Assembly: GCA_944326325.1 (NCBI GenBank)
Contig: CALVDQ010000007.1
Span: forward strand, 43,047 to 107,046
Direction of reading: 5' to 3'
DNA length: 64,000 nt
Source of the DNA: an uncultured Bacteroidales bacterium
GTDB taxonomy: Bacteria > Bacteroidota > Bacteroidia > Bacteroidales > UBA932
The notes under the pieces were generated by a model. That model was not told the DNA's origin, made no database searches, and was given only the letters and a program-made list of their open reading frames with translations. Shown one piece after another: positions 36,701 through 44,960 of this stretch; the first letter of the stretch is position 1, and every line of letters starts with the position of its first letter. The position numbers and the translations under genes were made by a program.

Positions 36701-37015
36701 TCCGCCTCACAGATAGCCAACGTGCAGTGGACGGGATACTCCGAAAGCACCACCGGAGGATACGGGAAAATCCTCGGGAGGACATGGAGGAGAGCGGACT
36801 ACATACGTCTCAAGGAAGCCAACATCAGCTACACATGGGACGGCCCGAAGGTAAAGGAGAAACTCGGTCTCGCAGGTATAAAGGTCTATGTCACTGGAAG
36901 CAACCTGCTGACATTCACGGACCTGATCGAAGGTGACCCGGAGAGCAAGAACCTCGCGTGGGGTGCCTACCCGCACATGAGGAATGTAAAACTCGGACTT
37001 CAACTCAAATTCTGA
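33791..37015 (+). CDS. SusC/RagA-family TonB-dependent glycan transporter (pair 1)
   Basis: 1,074-residue outer-membrane importer that takes up oligosaccharides with SusD. Signal peptide (MIPFAFVLVFQVMASGLFAA), an N-terminal carboxypeptidase-regulatory-like beta-sandwich (ISGTVVDADGEPIIGANIVV), a TonB box DDVVVVGYGVQKKE, the plug (SGKLSGVTTLQTSGQPGE ... IIIRGVSSFSNNSPLVLVDG), and a 22-strand barrel ending NVKLGLQLKF. Directly after the signal peptide there is a run of nine G (33922-33930) inside codons Thr-Gly-Gly-Gly. Losing or gaining one G brings an in-frame stop within about 18 codons. Paired with the SusD at 37023, 7 bases on. Confidence 0.96.
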   Translation: MNNSAVLWKCGIGRRILARMIPFAFVLVFQVMASGLFAATAAPTGGGNSANESLHPISGTVVDADGEPIIGANIVVEGSSSMWAISDLDGAFSMEVPETGRLVVSCIGFETIYVQITKQSRYSLVMHENALTLDDVVVVGYGVQKKESVVGAISQVQGDKLVDAGVSNITNAISGKLSGVTTLQTSGQPGENDAEIIIRGVSSFSNNSPLVLVDGVERDFASIDPNEVANISVLKDASATAVFGAKGANGVIIVTTKSGHLGKPKMDLSVSQGFSTPINVPEHVSAYETMSLLNVAKMNDMQFSALTSAAELEEYRNPSTRINSLRYPDVNWFKEMTRPFASTTNANFNIIGGTKFVKYFASVGYTHEGSIFQSFKDDKVDSGHSYDRFNFRTNVDFNVTNSTLVSFKLGGNVGIKNKPQPRGGDDQMWLALYGSSTTKYPMYYPAWALEDVPDTDYPDAHEDRLVSVADQSTYNPYYEMMKGSFIQLTDTKVFSDIIINQKLDFITEGLSVQGKVSLSTYYKYSTLRTEYNRPSYQLYFERIGTDLNPWERSGDDEYVFTPSPMYTNAENALQGGYYLDLYYDLSVNYNRTFGKHNVTGLFLFNRQEQDKGTDFPYYNEALVARATYDYAHKYLLELNMGYTGSERFAPSNRFGFFPSGAVGWVASEEKFFSRLKPWFSKLKFRYSIGLVGSDHANNRWLYISEYKKDSNGHIVEDKSANLVAQWEQALKQDLGIEMGFFDNDLMLNIDLFDEYRDKMLISVDNNTPIWLGTTSKELNKGAIKKHGIEIELSYSKRLGKDWILNFGGNFSYNENRIVYADDAPYALPHKRQIGTPIGTPTNGAYLIGNGYLTSVDDIHSNILPTSVNIEKVVLGDYKFLDYTADGIINNNDLTRLAGSLYPPIAFAFNAGFSWKGLDVNVLFQGYAEKYVNFNQIYEFEFYKGNYKTHISSLDWWSPANPDGNHSAVHYSASQIANVQWTGYSESTTGGYGKILGRTWRRADYIRLKEANISYTWDGPKVKEKLGLAGIKVYVTGSNLLTFTDLIEGDPESKNLAWGAYPHMRNVKLGLQLKF
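33922..33930 (+). repeat. G9 homopolymer within the SusC coding sequence
   Basis: Nine successive G, in frame only at this length (or length plus or minus three). With eight G the frame meets TAG about 18 codons on (near 33973); with ten G it meets TAA four codons on. Such tracts slip during replication. Confidence 0.85.
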
Positions 37016-37022
37016 ACAGACC

Positions 37023-38912
37023 ATGAAGATTACAAGGATATTTCGCTTCATTCTTCCATTCCTGATGATCTCGGCCATGGTGCCGGCTTCGACGTCGTGT
37101 CTCAACGAGTACCTCGACAAGGCGCCTGACTCGGACCTCACGGAAGAAGAAGTATTTTCAAAATACGAGAACTTCAAGAGTTTCCTGTATGCCGTCTATG
37201 ACGGGAGCAACACCAAGATCAGGGCCTATCATCCCCTGACCTTCGCCTTCAACAACAAGAAGTTCACGTTTGAGGGCCTGACGGACATGTACGACATGGC
37301 CCGTCTGACCGACAGCCAGTCCATAAAGCAGGGCAACGGCCAGGCTGCGATATGGATTGTGGGCGAGAACACCGCGGACAGCAAAAACAAGAACAAGGAA
37401 GCCGCCAAGGTGACGTATGCATGGCGCATAATCCGCATCTGCAACATCGCCATCGAAAAGATAGACATGCTCCAGGACGCGACCGAACAGCAGAAGCTGG
37501 ACCTCCTCGCCCAGGCATATTTCATAAGGGCCTACATCAATTTCGAGATTTTCCGCCTTTACGGGGCGGTGCCGTACGTCGACAAGGTGCTCGGCCCGGA
37601 CGATGAATGGGACCTTCCTGCACCGTCGGAGTACGATTTCTGCCTCAGGTGTGCCGAAGATTTCCAGACCGCTGCCGATATTTTCGAGCAGGCCGGCCTC
37701 ATGCGCCGCGACCCGGCTTCCGGCAACGGGCACCTCAACGCTCCGGACCAGGACAAGCCGAACGGTGCTGCCGCATACGCCATGAAGGCGAGGGTGCTGC
37801 TCTATGCCGCAAGTCCGCTCAACAACCCGGGACAGGACGAGGCTTCGTGGAGGACAGCCGCCGAAGCCAACTGGAAAGCCATTGAAGTGGCCCTGGCAAA
37901 CGGATTCCAGCTGCTCTCCGCCTCTGACTATATGAAGAACTTCTACGGGAACAGCTATTCCAACGAACAGCTCTGGGGATTCCCGGCCGCTACTAACCAG
38001 CAGTTCAAGAATTCGCTTTTCCAGGCTTTTGTAGGCTACTGCTTCTCCAAGGACAAGTACTCCTCGGCCCAGTGCCCTACCCAGAACTTCATCGACAAGT
38101 TCGAGACCCTGGACGGATTTGCCCTGAATACCCAGGCGGACAGGGACATAGCCACGGCTGCCGGCTCCTATAATGAACAGGACCCGTTCAAGAACCGTGA
38201 CCCGAGATTTGACCTGACCATAATATACAACCAGAAGGACCTGAGCGCAGGCGGCTTCAAGGACCCGGCCTCCCTCTATGTGAATGAAGACGGCTCCATC
38301 CCTGCGAACTCCTTGAGGACCAAGCCTGAAGGTGCGTCGGATGGGGTGACGGAGACCTTCTACTACGAGTGCAAGCGTATCGGCGGGCCTTATTCCAACA
38401 ATACCCAGTCCGTGACGCTTACCGACCCTATCATCCGTCTGGCCGAGCTCTACCTGAACTATGCCGAGGCTGCCTTCATGGCTACCGGAAGCGCGAACGG
38501 GACTGTAGGGGCAGCTACCATGACCTCCCTGGAGGCCCTGAATACTGTCCGCCAGAGGATAGGCATGCCTGGAGTCAGGGAAGAGTACACCCTGGACCCG
38601 GACGTCTATCTGTCCAGGATAAAGAACGAGAGGGCCATAGAGCTCTGCTCCGAGGGGTACCACTATTACTGCGACATCCGCAGGTGGAAGGATGCCCCGG
38701 AAATCGGCAGGAGCAAGCTGTACGGCATGCGCCCTACCAAGCTGGAGGAACCATACGACCATGAAATGTATCCTACAGGCTTCAAATACGAAAGATTCGA
38801 GCTCCCGGCAAACCGCCAGATAGCATGGAAAAATGACGGTATGTACTATATTCAGTTCAATACCAACATCTTGCAGAAAATGAAGAATTACACTCCAAAG
38901 ATGGCTTGGTAG
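37023..38912 (+). CDS. SusD/RagB-family glycan-binding lipoprotein (pair 1)
   Basis: 629-residue surface lipoprotein that sits over the SusC barrel. Signal with lipobox near residue 26 (PASTSCLNEY); the SusD N-terminal domain (LDKAPDSDLTEEEVFSKYEN), TPR-like helices (LLAQAYFIRAYINFEIFRLY), and the C-terminal RagB part (RLAELYLNYAEAAFMATG, RNERAIELCSEGYHYYCDIR-type segment, with RIKNERAIELCSEG in this protein). It binds substrate with aromatic residues on its surface, but the binding site cannot be located from sequence. Confidence 0.95.
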   Translation: MKITRIFRFILPFLMISAMVPASTSCLNEYLDKAPDSDLTEEEVFSKYENFKSFLYAVYDGSNTKIRAYHPLTFAFNNKKFTFEGLTDMYDMARLTDSQSIKQGNGQAAIWIVGENTADSKNKNKEAAKVTYAWRIIRICNIAIEKIDMLQDATEQQKLDLLAQAYFIRAYINFEIFRLYGAVPYVDKVLGPDDEWDLPAPSEYDFCLRCAEDFQTAADIFEQAGLMRRDPASGNGHLNAPDQDKPNGAAAYAMKARVLLYAASPLNNPGQDEASWRTAAEANWKAIEVALANGFQLLSASDYMKNFYGNSYSNEQLWGFPAATNQQFKNSLFQAFVGYCFSKDKYSSAQCPTQNFIDKFETLDGFALNTQADRDIATAAGSYNEQDPFKNRDPRFDLTIIYNQKDLSAGGFKDPASLYVNEDGSIPANSLRTKPEGASDGVTETFYYECKRIGGPYSNNTQSVTLTDPIIRLAELYLNYAEAAFMATGSANGTVGAATMTSLEALNTVRQRIGMPGVREEYTLDPDVYLSRIKNERAIELCSEGYHYYCDIRRWKDAPEIGRSKLYGMRPTKLEEPYDHEMYPTGFKYERFELPANRQIAWKNDGMYYIQFNTNILQKMKNYTPKMAW

Positions 38913-38936
38913 TATAACATAGAAACAGGATAACTT

Positions 38937-41900
38937 ATGATACACAATAATATGATATCGAAGCTAAGGTATGCAGCGTCGTCCTTTGCCCTGGCCGTCC
39001 TTCTTGCCTGGACCGGCAGCCCGGAGACAGCCGCCCAGTCCGGGGCCAGGGAAAAGTCGGTGGGCGTATCCGTCACGATAATCGACGGGAACGGCAATCC
39101 GATACCTTCTGCGGAACTGTCTGTAGGGGAAGGACAGTACCACCACACGGCTGACAAGGATGGCGCAGTCAGCTTTTCGGCATCCCCCAGGGATCTTGTG
39201 ACAATCAGCAAGGACGGGTATTCTTCAGTGACGGTGCTTGTCGAGGCCCTGGCGGACTCGGAAACGGTGACCTTGAACGAAGACCTCCTTTATGCAAGCG
39301 AGAAGGACATAGTCCCTCTTCCTTATATGGAAATGCTGCAGAGGTATTCCGTAGGCAGCACAATCGTAATCCAGGGCGAGGAACTCGAGAAATACTCCTC
39401 CACTGATATCAGGAATGCCCTGACTGCCATTGCCCCGGGTGTGGAAGTGACTGAAAACTTCGGGGACCCGGGAGTCACCCCGCTCGAGAACGCGAACCGG
39501 TACGGCTCGGCATGGGCCGTGACACCGACCGCCCGCGGACGGAGGATGGTCTACATGGTGGACGACATACCTGTCCATATCAATGAGACACCGCTCGACC
39601 CCCAGCAGATAGAGTCCATCACCATTGTAAGGGATGTGCTCGAGAAGACCCTCTACGGGCCTTCCGGAGCTGAAGGCATCGTCTATATCAAGACCAAGAG
39701 GGGGCGCAGCAACGACCGCTACCTGAACGTCTTCGTGGAAGGCGGCGTGAACATGCCGGACAAGATGCCGGAATATGTCGGGGGAGCCGACTATGCCCGC
39801 CTGAACAACGTGGCGAGGAGCAACAGCGGGATGACCCCGCTCTATACCGCGGATGATGTGGCTGCCTACTCGAAGAAGGACCCGTACGACCTTTTCCACC
39901 CTAATGTGGACTTCCGTGACATGATGCTCAAGGACGCCATGTGGTACACCAGGGCCGGGGTACAGTCCGGCGGAGGCAACGATGTGGTGAAGTACTATGC
40001 ATATCTCGGGTATTCCGGTGAGGACGACATCTACAAGATAGGTCCTGCCGCCGACTACAACAGGATAAACATCAACGCTAACCTCGACATCAAGCTCCAC
40101 AAGTACATCACGGCGAAGTTCGGCCTCATCTCCTCCATGGGCATAAGGAGGTCGTCGAACTACGGATACGATTCCAATTACTCGAGCGACGACGAGAGCT
40201 CGAACTCTACCCTCGGCGTGACTGAATTCCCGGACATCATCAGCGACATAAACACGATTCCGGCCATCTCGTTCCCTATCTATGCGAGCAACGATCCTTC
40301 GCTGGAATCCCCGTGGTACGCGGTGACATCCCAGTACACGCAGAACCCGATAGCCAATATCACTGAAAACGGCTCCTACACGGAGACCATCAGGAAAGGC
40401 CTTATAAACGTAGGGATAGATCTCGATCTTTCCTTCCTGACCAAGGGCCTGAAGTCCTACACTTACGGGGCTTTCGATGCCACCAACCTCGTTCGTCTCG
40501 GTACCGCCGAGGACTATGCGGCCTACATCCTCACGCCGCAGCTGCAGGACGGGGAGATGGTGATGGTCCCTCAGATGAGCGGCAGCCACAGTGTCAAGAC
40601 CATGTCGAACAAGGCCAAGCTGCTGGACTACTTCTCCAACAGGCTGTATTTCGTGGAGAAAATCTCCTACGACCGCACCTTCGGGAAGCACCGTGTCAAC
40701 GCCGGGGCCGACTACATGATCACGAAGCGTTCCCAGAAATGGATTACGGAACACAGGCGCGAGATGAACTTCGGCTTCAATGCCGGCTATGTCTATGACG
40801 ACAGGTACATAGTGCAGACCGCCATGAACTGGCACGGCACATATTCCCTGCTCAACAACACATGGGCATATTCCCCTTCCGTAGGGCTGGGCTGGATAAT
40901 GTCCGAGGAAAGCTGGCTGAAGGACGTCGACAACCTCGACTTCCTCAAGATAAGGGCGCAGGGCGGCATCCTGCACTATGACAGCGCCACCTCCGCAAAC
41001 CGCGACAGGGACAACTATTCCTGGAACAACAGCGGCTCGAAGTTCGGCCCGTACCAGCAGAACCAGTGGTTCGGAAGCACCCAGAGCGAGAACATAAACA
41101 GGACTTACATCTCCATGCTCGGCAACCCTAACCTCCGCATGGAACAGAGGAAGGAGTTCATAGCCGGAATTGACGGACTGGCCTTCGACAGGAGGTTCAG
41201 CTTCTCCGCCAACTATTACAATGTTCTCTCCGACGGGCCTATAACCGAACTTGCCAACGTCATCCCGCTGGTGGCCGGAATATCCTCCGGTGCCCTCTGG
41301 ATGAACTACAACAAGACACGTTACCAGGGTTATGAGGTCTCCCTCGGCTGGAGCGACAAGGCCGGTGACTTCTCGTATGCCGTGAACGGCTGGGCTGCAG
41401 GGCAGTTCTCAAAGGTACTCCGTGTTGACGAGATGAACTACAAGCAGGCCTACCGTTCCAAGGTAGGGTATTCGTCTTCCGCCATCTGGGGACTCCGCTA
41501 CATCGGACAGTTCCAGAGCGACGCCGAAACCCTCGAGGTGCCCCAGCTTTTCGATGAAAGCCTGGTGGCAGGAGACCTGAAATACGAGGATATGAACGGT
41601 GACGGCTTCGTGGACGACAACGACGTCTGCGTCATCGGCGACAGCAGCCCGAAGCTCATATACGGCATTACCGTCAACCTGAAATACCGAGACTTCGACC
41701 TCTTCCTGGCCGGTACCGGACGTGCATTCTACGACATCGCGCTCACGAACGGCTATTTCTGGAACGGCTGGAGCGACGGGAATTATTCCAGGTACACCCT
41801 CGACAATGTGAACAACCCGTCTCACCCGCGCCTGACCTACAACAAGGTCGAGAACAACTACAAGACCTCTTCCTACTGGCTCACCGACGGCGGATTCTTC

Positions 41901-42110
41901 AAGCTGCAGACAGTGGAACTCGGGTACGAGCTGCCTGTCCACAGGCTGAACATAGCACGCGGTATCAGGGGACTCAGGGTCTACCTCAGGGGCAACAATC
42001 TCCTGACCCTGACGGATGTCAAGTATGTTGACCCGGAGGCAACCAATTCCGGCATTTCCAACTACCCTCTCATGAGGACATTCGTGGCAGGCATAAAGGT
42101 AACTTTCTAA
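38937..42110 (+). CDS. SusC/RagA-family TonB-dependent transporter (pair 2)
   Basis: 1,057-residue outer-membrane importer, a second and divergent SusC. Signal peptide (SSFALAVLLAWTGSPETAAQ; ATG at 38937 or 38952), beta-sandwich (VTIIDGNGNPIPSAELSVGE), then a plug (VIQGEELEKYSSTDIRNALT ... RGRRMVYMVDDIPVHI) and barrel ending RTFVAGIKVTF. The usual VVVVGYG TonB-box word is not present. In its place is LLYASEKDIVPLPYMEMLQR. This pair may therefore use TonB differently or only with a degenerate box. It lies 24 bases after the first SusD. Confidence 0.93.
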   Translation: MIHNNMISKLRYAASSFALAVLLAWTGSPETAAQSGAREKSVGVSVTIIDGNGNPIPSAELSVGEGQYHHTADKDGAVSFSASPRDLVTISKDGYSSVTVLVEALADSETVTLNEDLLYASEKDIVPLPYMEMLQRYSVGSTIVIQGEELEKYSSTDIRNALTAIAPGVEVTENFGDPGVTPLENANRYGSAWAVTPTARGRRMVYMVDDIPVHINETPLDPQQIESITIVRDVLEKTLYGPSGAEGIVYIKTKRGRSNDRYLNVFVEGGVNMPDKMPEYVGGADYARLNNVARSNSGMTPLYTADDVAAYSKKDPYDLFHPNVDFRDMMLKDAMWYTRAGVQSGGGNDVVKYYAYLGYSGEDDIYKIGPAADYNRININANLDIKLHKYITAKFGLISSMGIRRSSNYGYDSNYSSDDESSNSTLGVTEFPDIISDINTIPAISFPIYASNDPSLESPWYAVTSQYTQNPIANITENGSYTETIRKGLINVGIDLDLSFLTKGLKSYTYGAFDATNLVRLGTAEDYAAYILTPQLQDGEMVMVPQMSGSHSVKTMSNKAKLLDYFSNRLYFVEKISYDRTFGKHRVNAGADYMITKRSQKWITEHRREMNFGFNAGYVYDDRYIVQTAMNWHGTYSLLNNTWAYSPSVGLGWIMSEESWLKDVDNLDFLKIRAQGGILHYDSATSANRDRDNYSWNNSGSKFGPYQQNQWFGSTQSENINRTYISMLGNPNLRMEQRKEFIAGIDGLAFDRRFSFSANYYNVLSDGPITELANVIPLVAGISSGALWMNYNKTRYQGYEVSLGWSDKAGDFSYAVNGWAAGQFSKVLRVDEMNYKQAYRSKVGYSSSAIWGLRYIGQFQSDAETLEVPQLFDESLVAGDLKYEDMNGDGFVDDNDVCVIGDSSPKLIYGITVNLKYRDFDLFLAGTGRAFYDIALTNGYFWNGWSDGNYSRYTLDNVNNPSHPRLTYNKVENNYKTSSYWLTDGGFFKLQTVELGYELPVHRLNIARGIRGLRVYLRGNNLLTLTDVKYVDPEATNSGISNYPLMRTFVAGIKVTF

Positions 42111-42114
42111 AAGG

Positions 42115-43941
42115 ATGGAAACGATGAAGAGATTCAGAATAATTATCGGATGTGCAGTTTCCTGCATCGCCCTCTCCTGCAGTGATTTCCTCGAGCCGTA
42201 TCCGAGCGCGATACGCGACGAGGACTATGTGCTGGAGGCGTCGACCACCATGCAGGGGCTGATAGACCAGTGCTATGAATACATGTCCAGGAACTACAAC
42301 AACAACGAGGGTGCATACCTCGACTGCGCCACGGACAATGCCGTGAGGACTTCCCGGACAGATGTCATCAGCCGCATTGCCGTAGGGGTGGCCCTTCCAG
42401 GCAACGACCCGTTCGAGACCTACTGGGACCGGGACTACAAGGGTATCTACAACGTAAACCTCTTCCTCCAGAACGAGAACGGGCGGAACGTGCGCTATAT
42501 GCTCGACGAGCATTTCGACGAGCTGCTGCGCAACCGTCTCTGGGGTGAGGCCTACGCACTCAGGGCATGGTTCTATTGGGACCTTCTCCAGAAATTCGGC
42601 GGGAGAGGGACTGACGGGCAGCTCCTCGGAGTCCCTATCATACTGGAACCGATGAAGATATGGGATATGCAGCCTGACGAGATCAGGGACATAGAGATAA
42701 AGAGGGCCTCCTACGAGGACTGCGTGAAGCAGATTGTAGCCGACTGCGACTCTGCCTATAAATACCTGCCTCTGGCCCACAGGGACTTCCTCGTGGAGAA
42801 TTCCCTGGACCTCCGTGTACTCGGCTCACGTTGCTACGGGAGGCTTGACGGGATAACTACCGTCGCGGTGAAGGCCCTCGTGTACCTGACCTGGGCCAGC
42901 CCGAGGTTCAACCCGGAGGGGGACATGTCCCGCTGGCAGAAGGCGGCGGAGTATGCCAAGGAGGTCATAGACTTCAAGATCAACGTGGACGGTGCCGTGA
43001 ACAACGGTTTCTCCGTCAACAAGGCCGTGAACTTCCTCAACCCGAACGACCCTTCCATCATCTATGCCTCGAGATACAATAACAACAACGAGGACATGGA
43101 GAGGATGTTCTATCCGGGAGGAATGCAGGGGAACGGCTCCATGGGGGCTACGCAGGAACTCGTGGACGCATTCGGCATGGCCGACGGCTATCCGCTGGGC
43201 CAGTCCCCGAACTACACGTACGATCCCGACAATCCTTACGAGAACAGGGACCCGCGTTTCTACAGTGTAATCTTCTACAACGGGCGCACCATCAAGACCG
43301 GGGCCTCCGGAGACAAGACCTACACCTTCGAGAACTACGTGGGCGGCAAGGACGAGGCTGAAAGAAGCTCCAAGAACTCCCTGACCAACTACCATATAAA
43401 GAAATTCGTCTACAGCGGACTCAACTGGTCGGAGAGCAACGTGGCAAAGATGCCGCACAGCAAGTTCTTCATAAGGTGGGCCCACATTGTCCTCGCCTTC
43501 GCGGAGGCGGCCAACCAGGTGGGCGGGCCTAACGCCAGCATAGACGGGCTTTCAGCCAAGGAAGCCATAGGCTATCTGCGCAGCCGGCCAACCTACGACG
43601 GGGAACCGGGATTCACCGATGACCCTTATCTCGATGAAATATCCCTTGCGGGCAAGGACGCCTTCAACGAGTTCCTGAAGAACGAGCGCAGGATAGAGAC
43701 CTGCTTCGAGGGGACGTGGTTCTTCGACATCCGCAGGTGGTCCACCACTCTCGGGGACCTGAACAAGCCTGTCCACAAGCCGGTGATAACGATGAACAGC
43801 GACGGGGTCACCTATACCTACGACTACAGCACTGTCATCGAGACCCGTTCATTCAAGTCCGCGTACCTTCCTATACCGTACAAGGAAATGCTGAACATCG
43901 ATGGACTTGTACAGAACGAAGGCTGGGAAAGCTGGCAATAA
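42115..43941 (+). CDS. SusD/RagB-family glycan-binding lipoprotein (pair 2)
   Basis: 608-residue surface lipoprotein. The more likely start is ATG 42124, which has AAGG just upstream; the ATG at 42115 would begin 4 bases after the SusC stop. Lipobox Cys near residue 22 (ALSCSDFLEP), N-terminal domain with MQGLIDQCYEYMSRNYNNNE, helices (LWGEAYALRAWFYWDLLQKF), and C-terminal RagB features (IRWAHIVLAFAEAANQVGG, NERRIETCFEGTWFFDIRRW). It follows the second SusC with no gap. Confidence 0.94.
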   Translation: METMKRFRIIIGCAVSCIALSCSDFLEPYPSAIRDEDYVLEASTTMQGLIDQCYEYMSRNYNNNEGAYLDCATDNAVRTSRTDVISRIAVGVALPGNDPFETYWDRDYKGIYNVNLFLQNENGRNVRYMLDEHFDELLRNRLWGEAYALRAWFYWDLLQKFGGRGTDGQLLGVPIILEPMKIWDMQPDEIRDIEIKRASYEDCVKQIVADCDSAYKYLPLAHRDFLVENSLDLRVLGSRCYGRLDGITTVAVKALVYLTWASPRFNPEGDMSRWQKAAEYAKEVIDFKINVDGAVNNGFSVNKAVNFLNPNDPSIIYASRYNNNNEDMERMFYPGGMQGNGSMGATQELVDAFGMADGYPLGQSPNYTYDPDNPYENRDPRFYSVIFYNGRTIKTGASGDKTYTFENYVGGKDEAERSSKNSLTNYHIKKFVYSGLNWSESNVAKMPHSKFFIRWAHIVLAFAEAANQVGGPNASIDGLSAKEAIGYLRSRPTYDGEPGFTDDPYLDEISLAGKDAFNEFLKNERRIETCFEGTWFFDIRRWSTTLGDLNKPVHKPVITMNSDGVTYTYDYSTVIETRSFKSAYLPIPYKEMLNIDGLVQNEGWESWQ

Positions 43942-43959
43942 AATGAAATTTGAAGTAAT

Positions 43960-44952
43960 ATGAAAAGATTTGTATTGATTTCTGCGATATCGCTATTTGC
44001 ATTCGTCTCATGCTACGACGACTACATCATCGACTACGATTATCAGGGTGTGGGCTTCGCCAACCAGACTGATGTCCGGTCCGTGGTGGTCGGGGAAGGC
44101 ATGACATTCTCGACGGGAGTCGCCCTCGGCGGGGTGATTTCCAACGAGGAAGACCGTACTGTGAGCTACAGCATAGACAATACGCTCATAAACGAGTCCA
44201 CCCTCACCCTGTTCAAGTCCCATGCGCTGAGCTATATCACGGCCCTGTTCAAGAACGTGGACGCCCTGGCGGAGCTCCCGTCCTCGGAATACACCCTCGT
44301 GAACGATGGAGGCGAGGCCGGGAAGACCGTAATCCGCAAAGGCTCCCATCTTGGCACCATCCAGGTCAAGGTAGACTCACTGGCCTACTTCCAGGGCAGC
44401 GCGAGCCTCTCCCCGGACCATGTCATCCCTATTACCATAACTGACGGCGGCGGGACGGACCTCATCGAAGGGAAGAACACGACAGTGATAGGTGTCCGCT
44501 ACGAGAACATGCTGTTCGGGAACTACTGGCATGGCGGGAAAGCCGAGGTAGAGGGGGCCGACGGGTCCACCAGGACCGTGACATACTATACGGAAGTGCC
44601 GCAGTCCGACAACGAGGTATGGACCCTGACAACCGTGGGTCCGCACTCCCTGACGGCCAACGCCATCGGGAACGAGCTCAACGGCTCGGCCGCCCAGATG
44701 AGGCTCACCCTCAACCAGGAGGATGGCACAATCACCGTAGCCTCCGTGGACGGTGCCCCTTATACCGTTGAGGCTGACGGGGAAAGCCGCTACAACAGGG
44801 CTGCCCTGCTCCAGGACCGCAAGATCTTCCTCAAATACAAATTCGTGAAGGACGGGGAGACCTGGCATGCTACCGACACCCTCACATTCCGCAACAGGAT
44901 AAGGGACGGGGTGAACGAATGGCAGGACGAGAACCCGGAACATTATAACTGA
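43960..44952 (+). CDS. DUF1735/DUF4361-type PUL lipoprotein
   Basis: 330-residue surface lipoprotein. Lipobox near residue 18 (FAFVSCYDDYIIDYDYQG), then VGFANQTDVRSVVVGEGMTF as in DUF1735 N-terminal domains of PUL proteins, and a C-terminal region with YWHGGKAEVEGADGSTR and LTLNQEDGTITVASVDG, as in DUF4361. Such proteins occur next to SusD genes and often bind glycan at the cell surface. The exact sugar is unknown. It follows SusD pair 2 by 18 bases. Confidence 0.83.
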   Translation: MKRFVLISAISLFAFVSCYDDYIIDYDYQGVGFANQTDVRSVVVGEGMTFSTGVALGGVISNEEDRTVSYSIDNTLINESTLTLFKSHALSYITALFKNVDALAELPSSEYTLVNDGGEAGKTVIRKGSHLGTIQVKVDSLAYFQGSASLSPDHVIPITITDGGGTDLIEGKNTTVIGVRYENMLFGNYWHGGKAEVEGADGSTRTVTYYTEVPQSDNEVWTLTTVGPHSLTANAIGNELNGSAAQMRLTLNQEDGTITVASVDGAPYTVEADGESRYNRAALLQDRKIFLKYKFVKDGETWHATDTLTFRNRIRDGVNEWQDENPEHYN

Positions 44953-44960
44953 TTCCAGAT

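Noticed and set aside
37158..38945. 595-codon minus-strand ORF opposite the first SusD gene, and similar long antisense ORFs at 39225-40976, 44943-46454 and 47922-49589
   Set aside because: All mirror well-recognised genes. Long stop-free antisense frames are common at this base composition. None has a recognisable motif or start signal.
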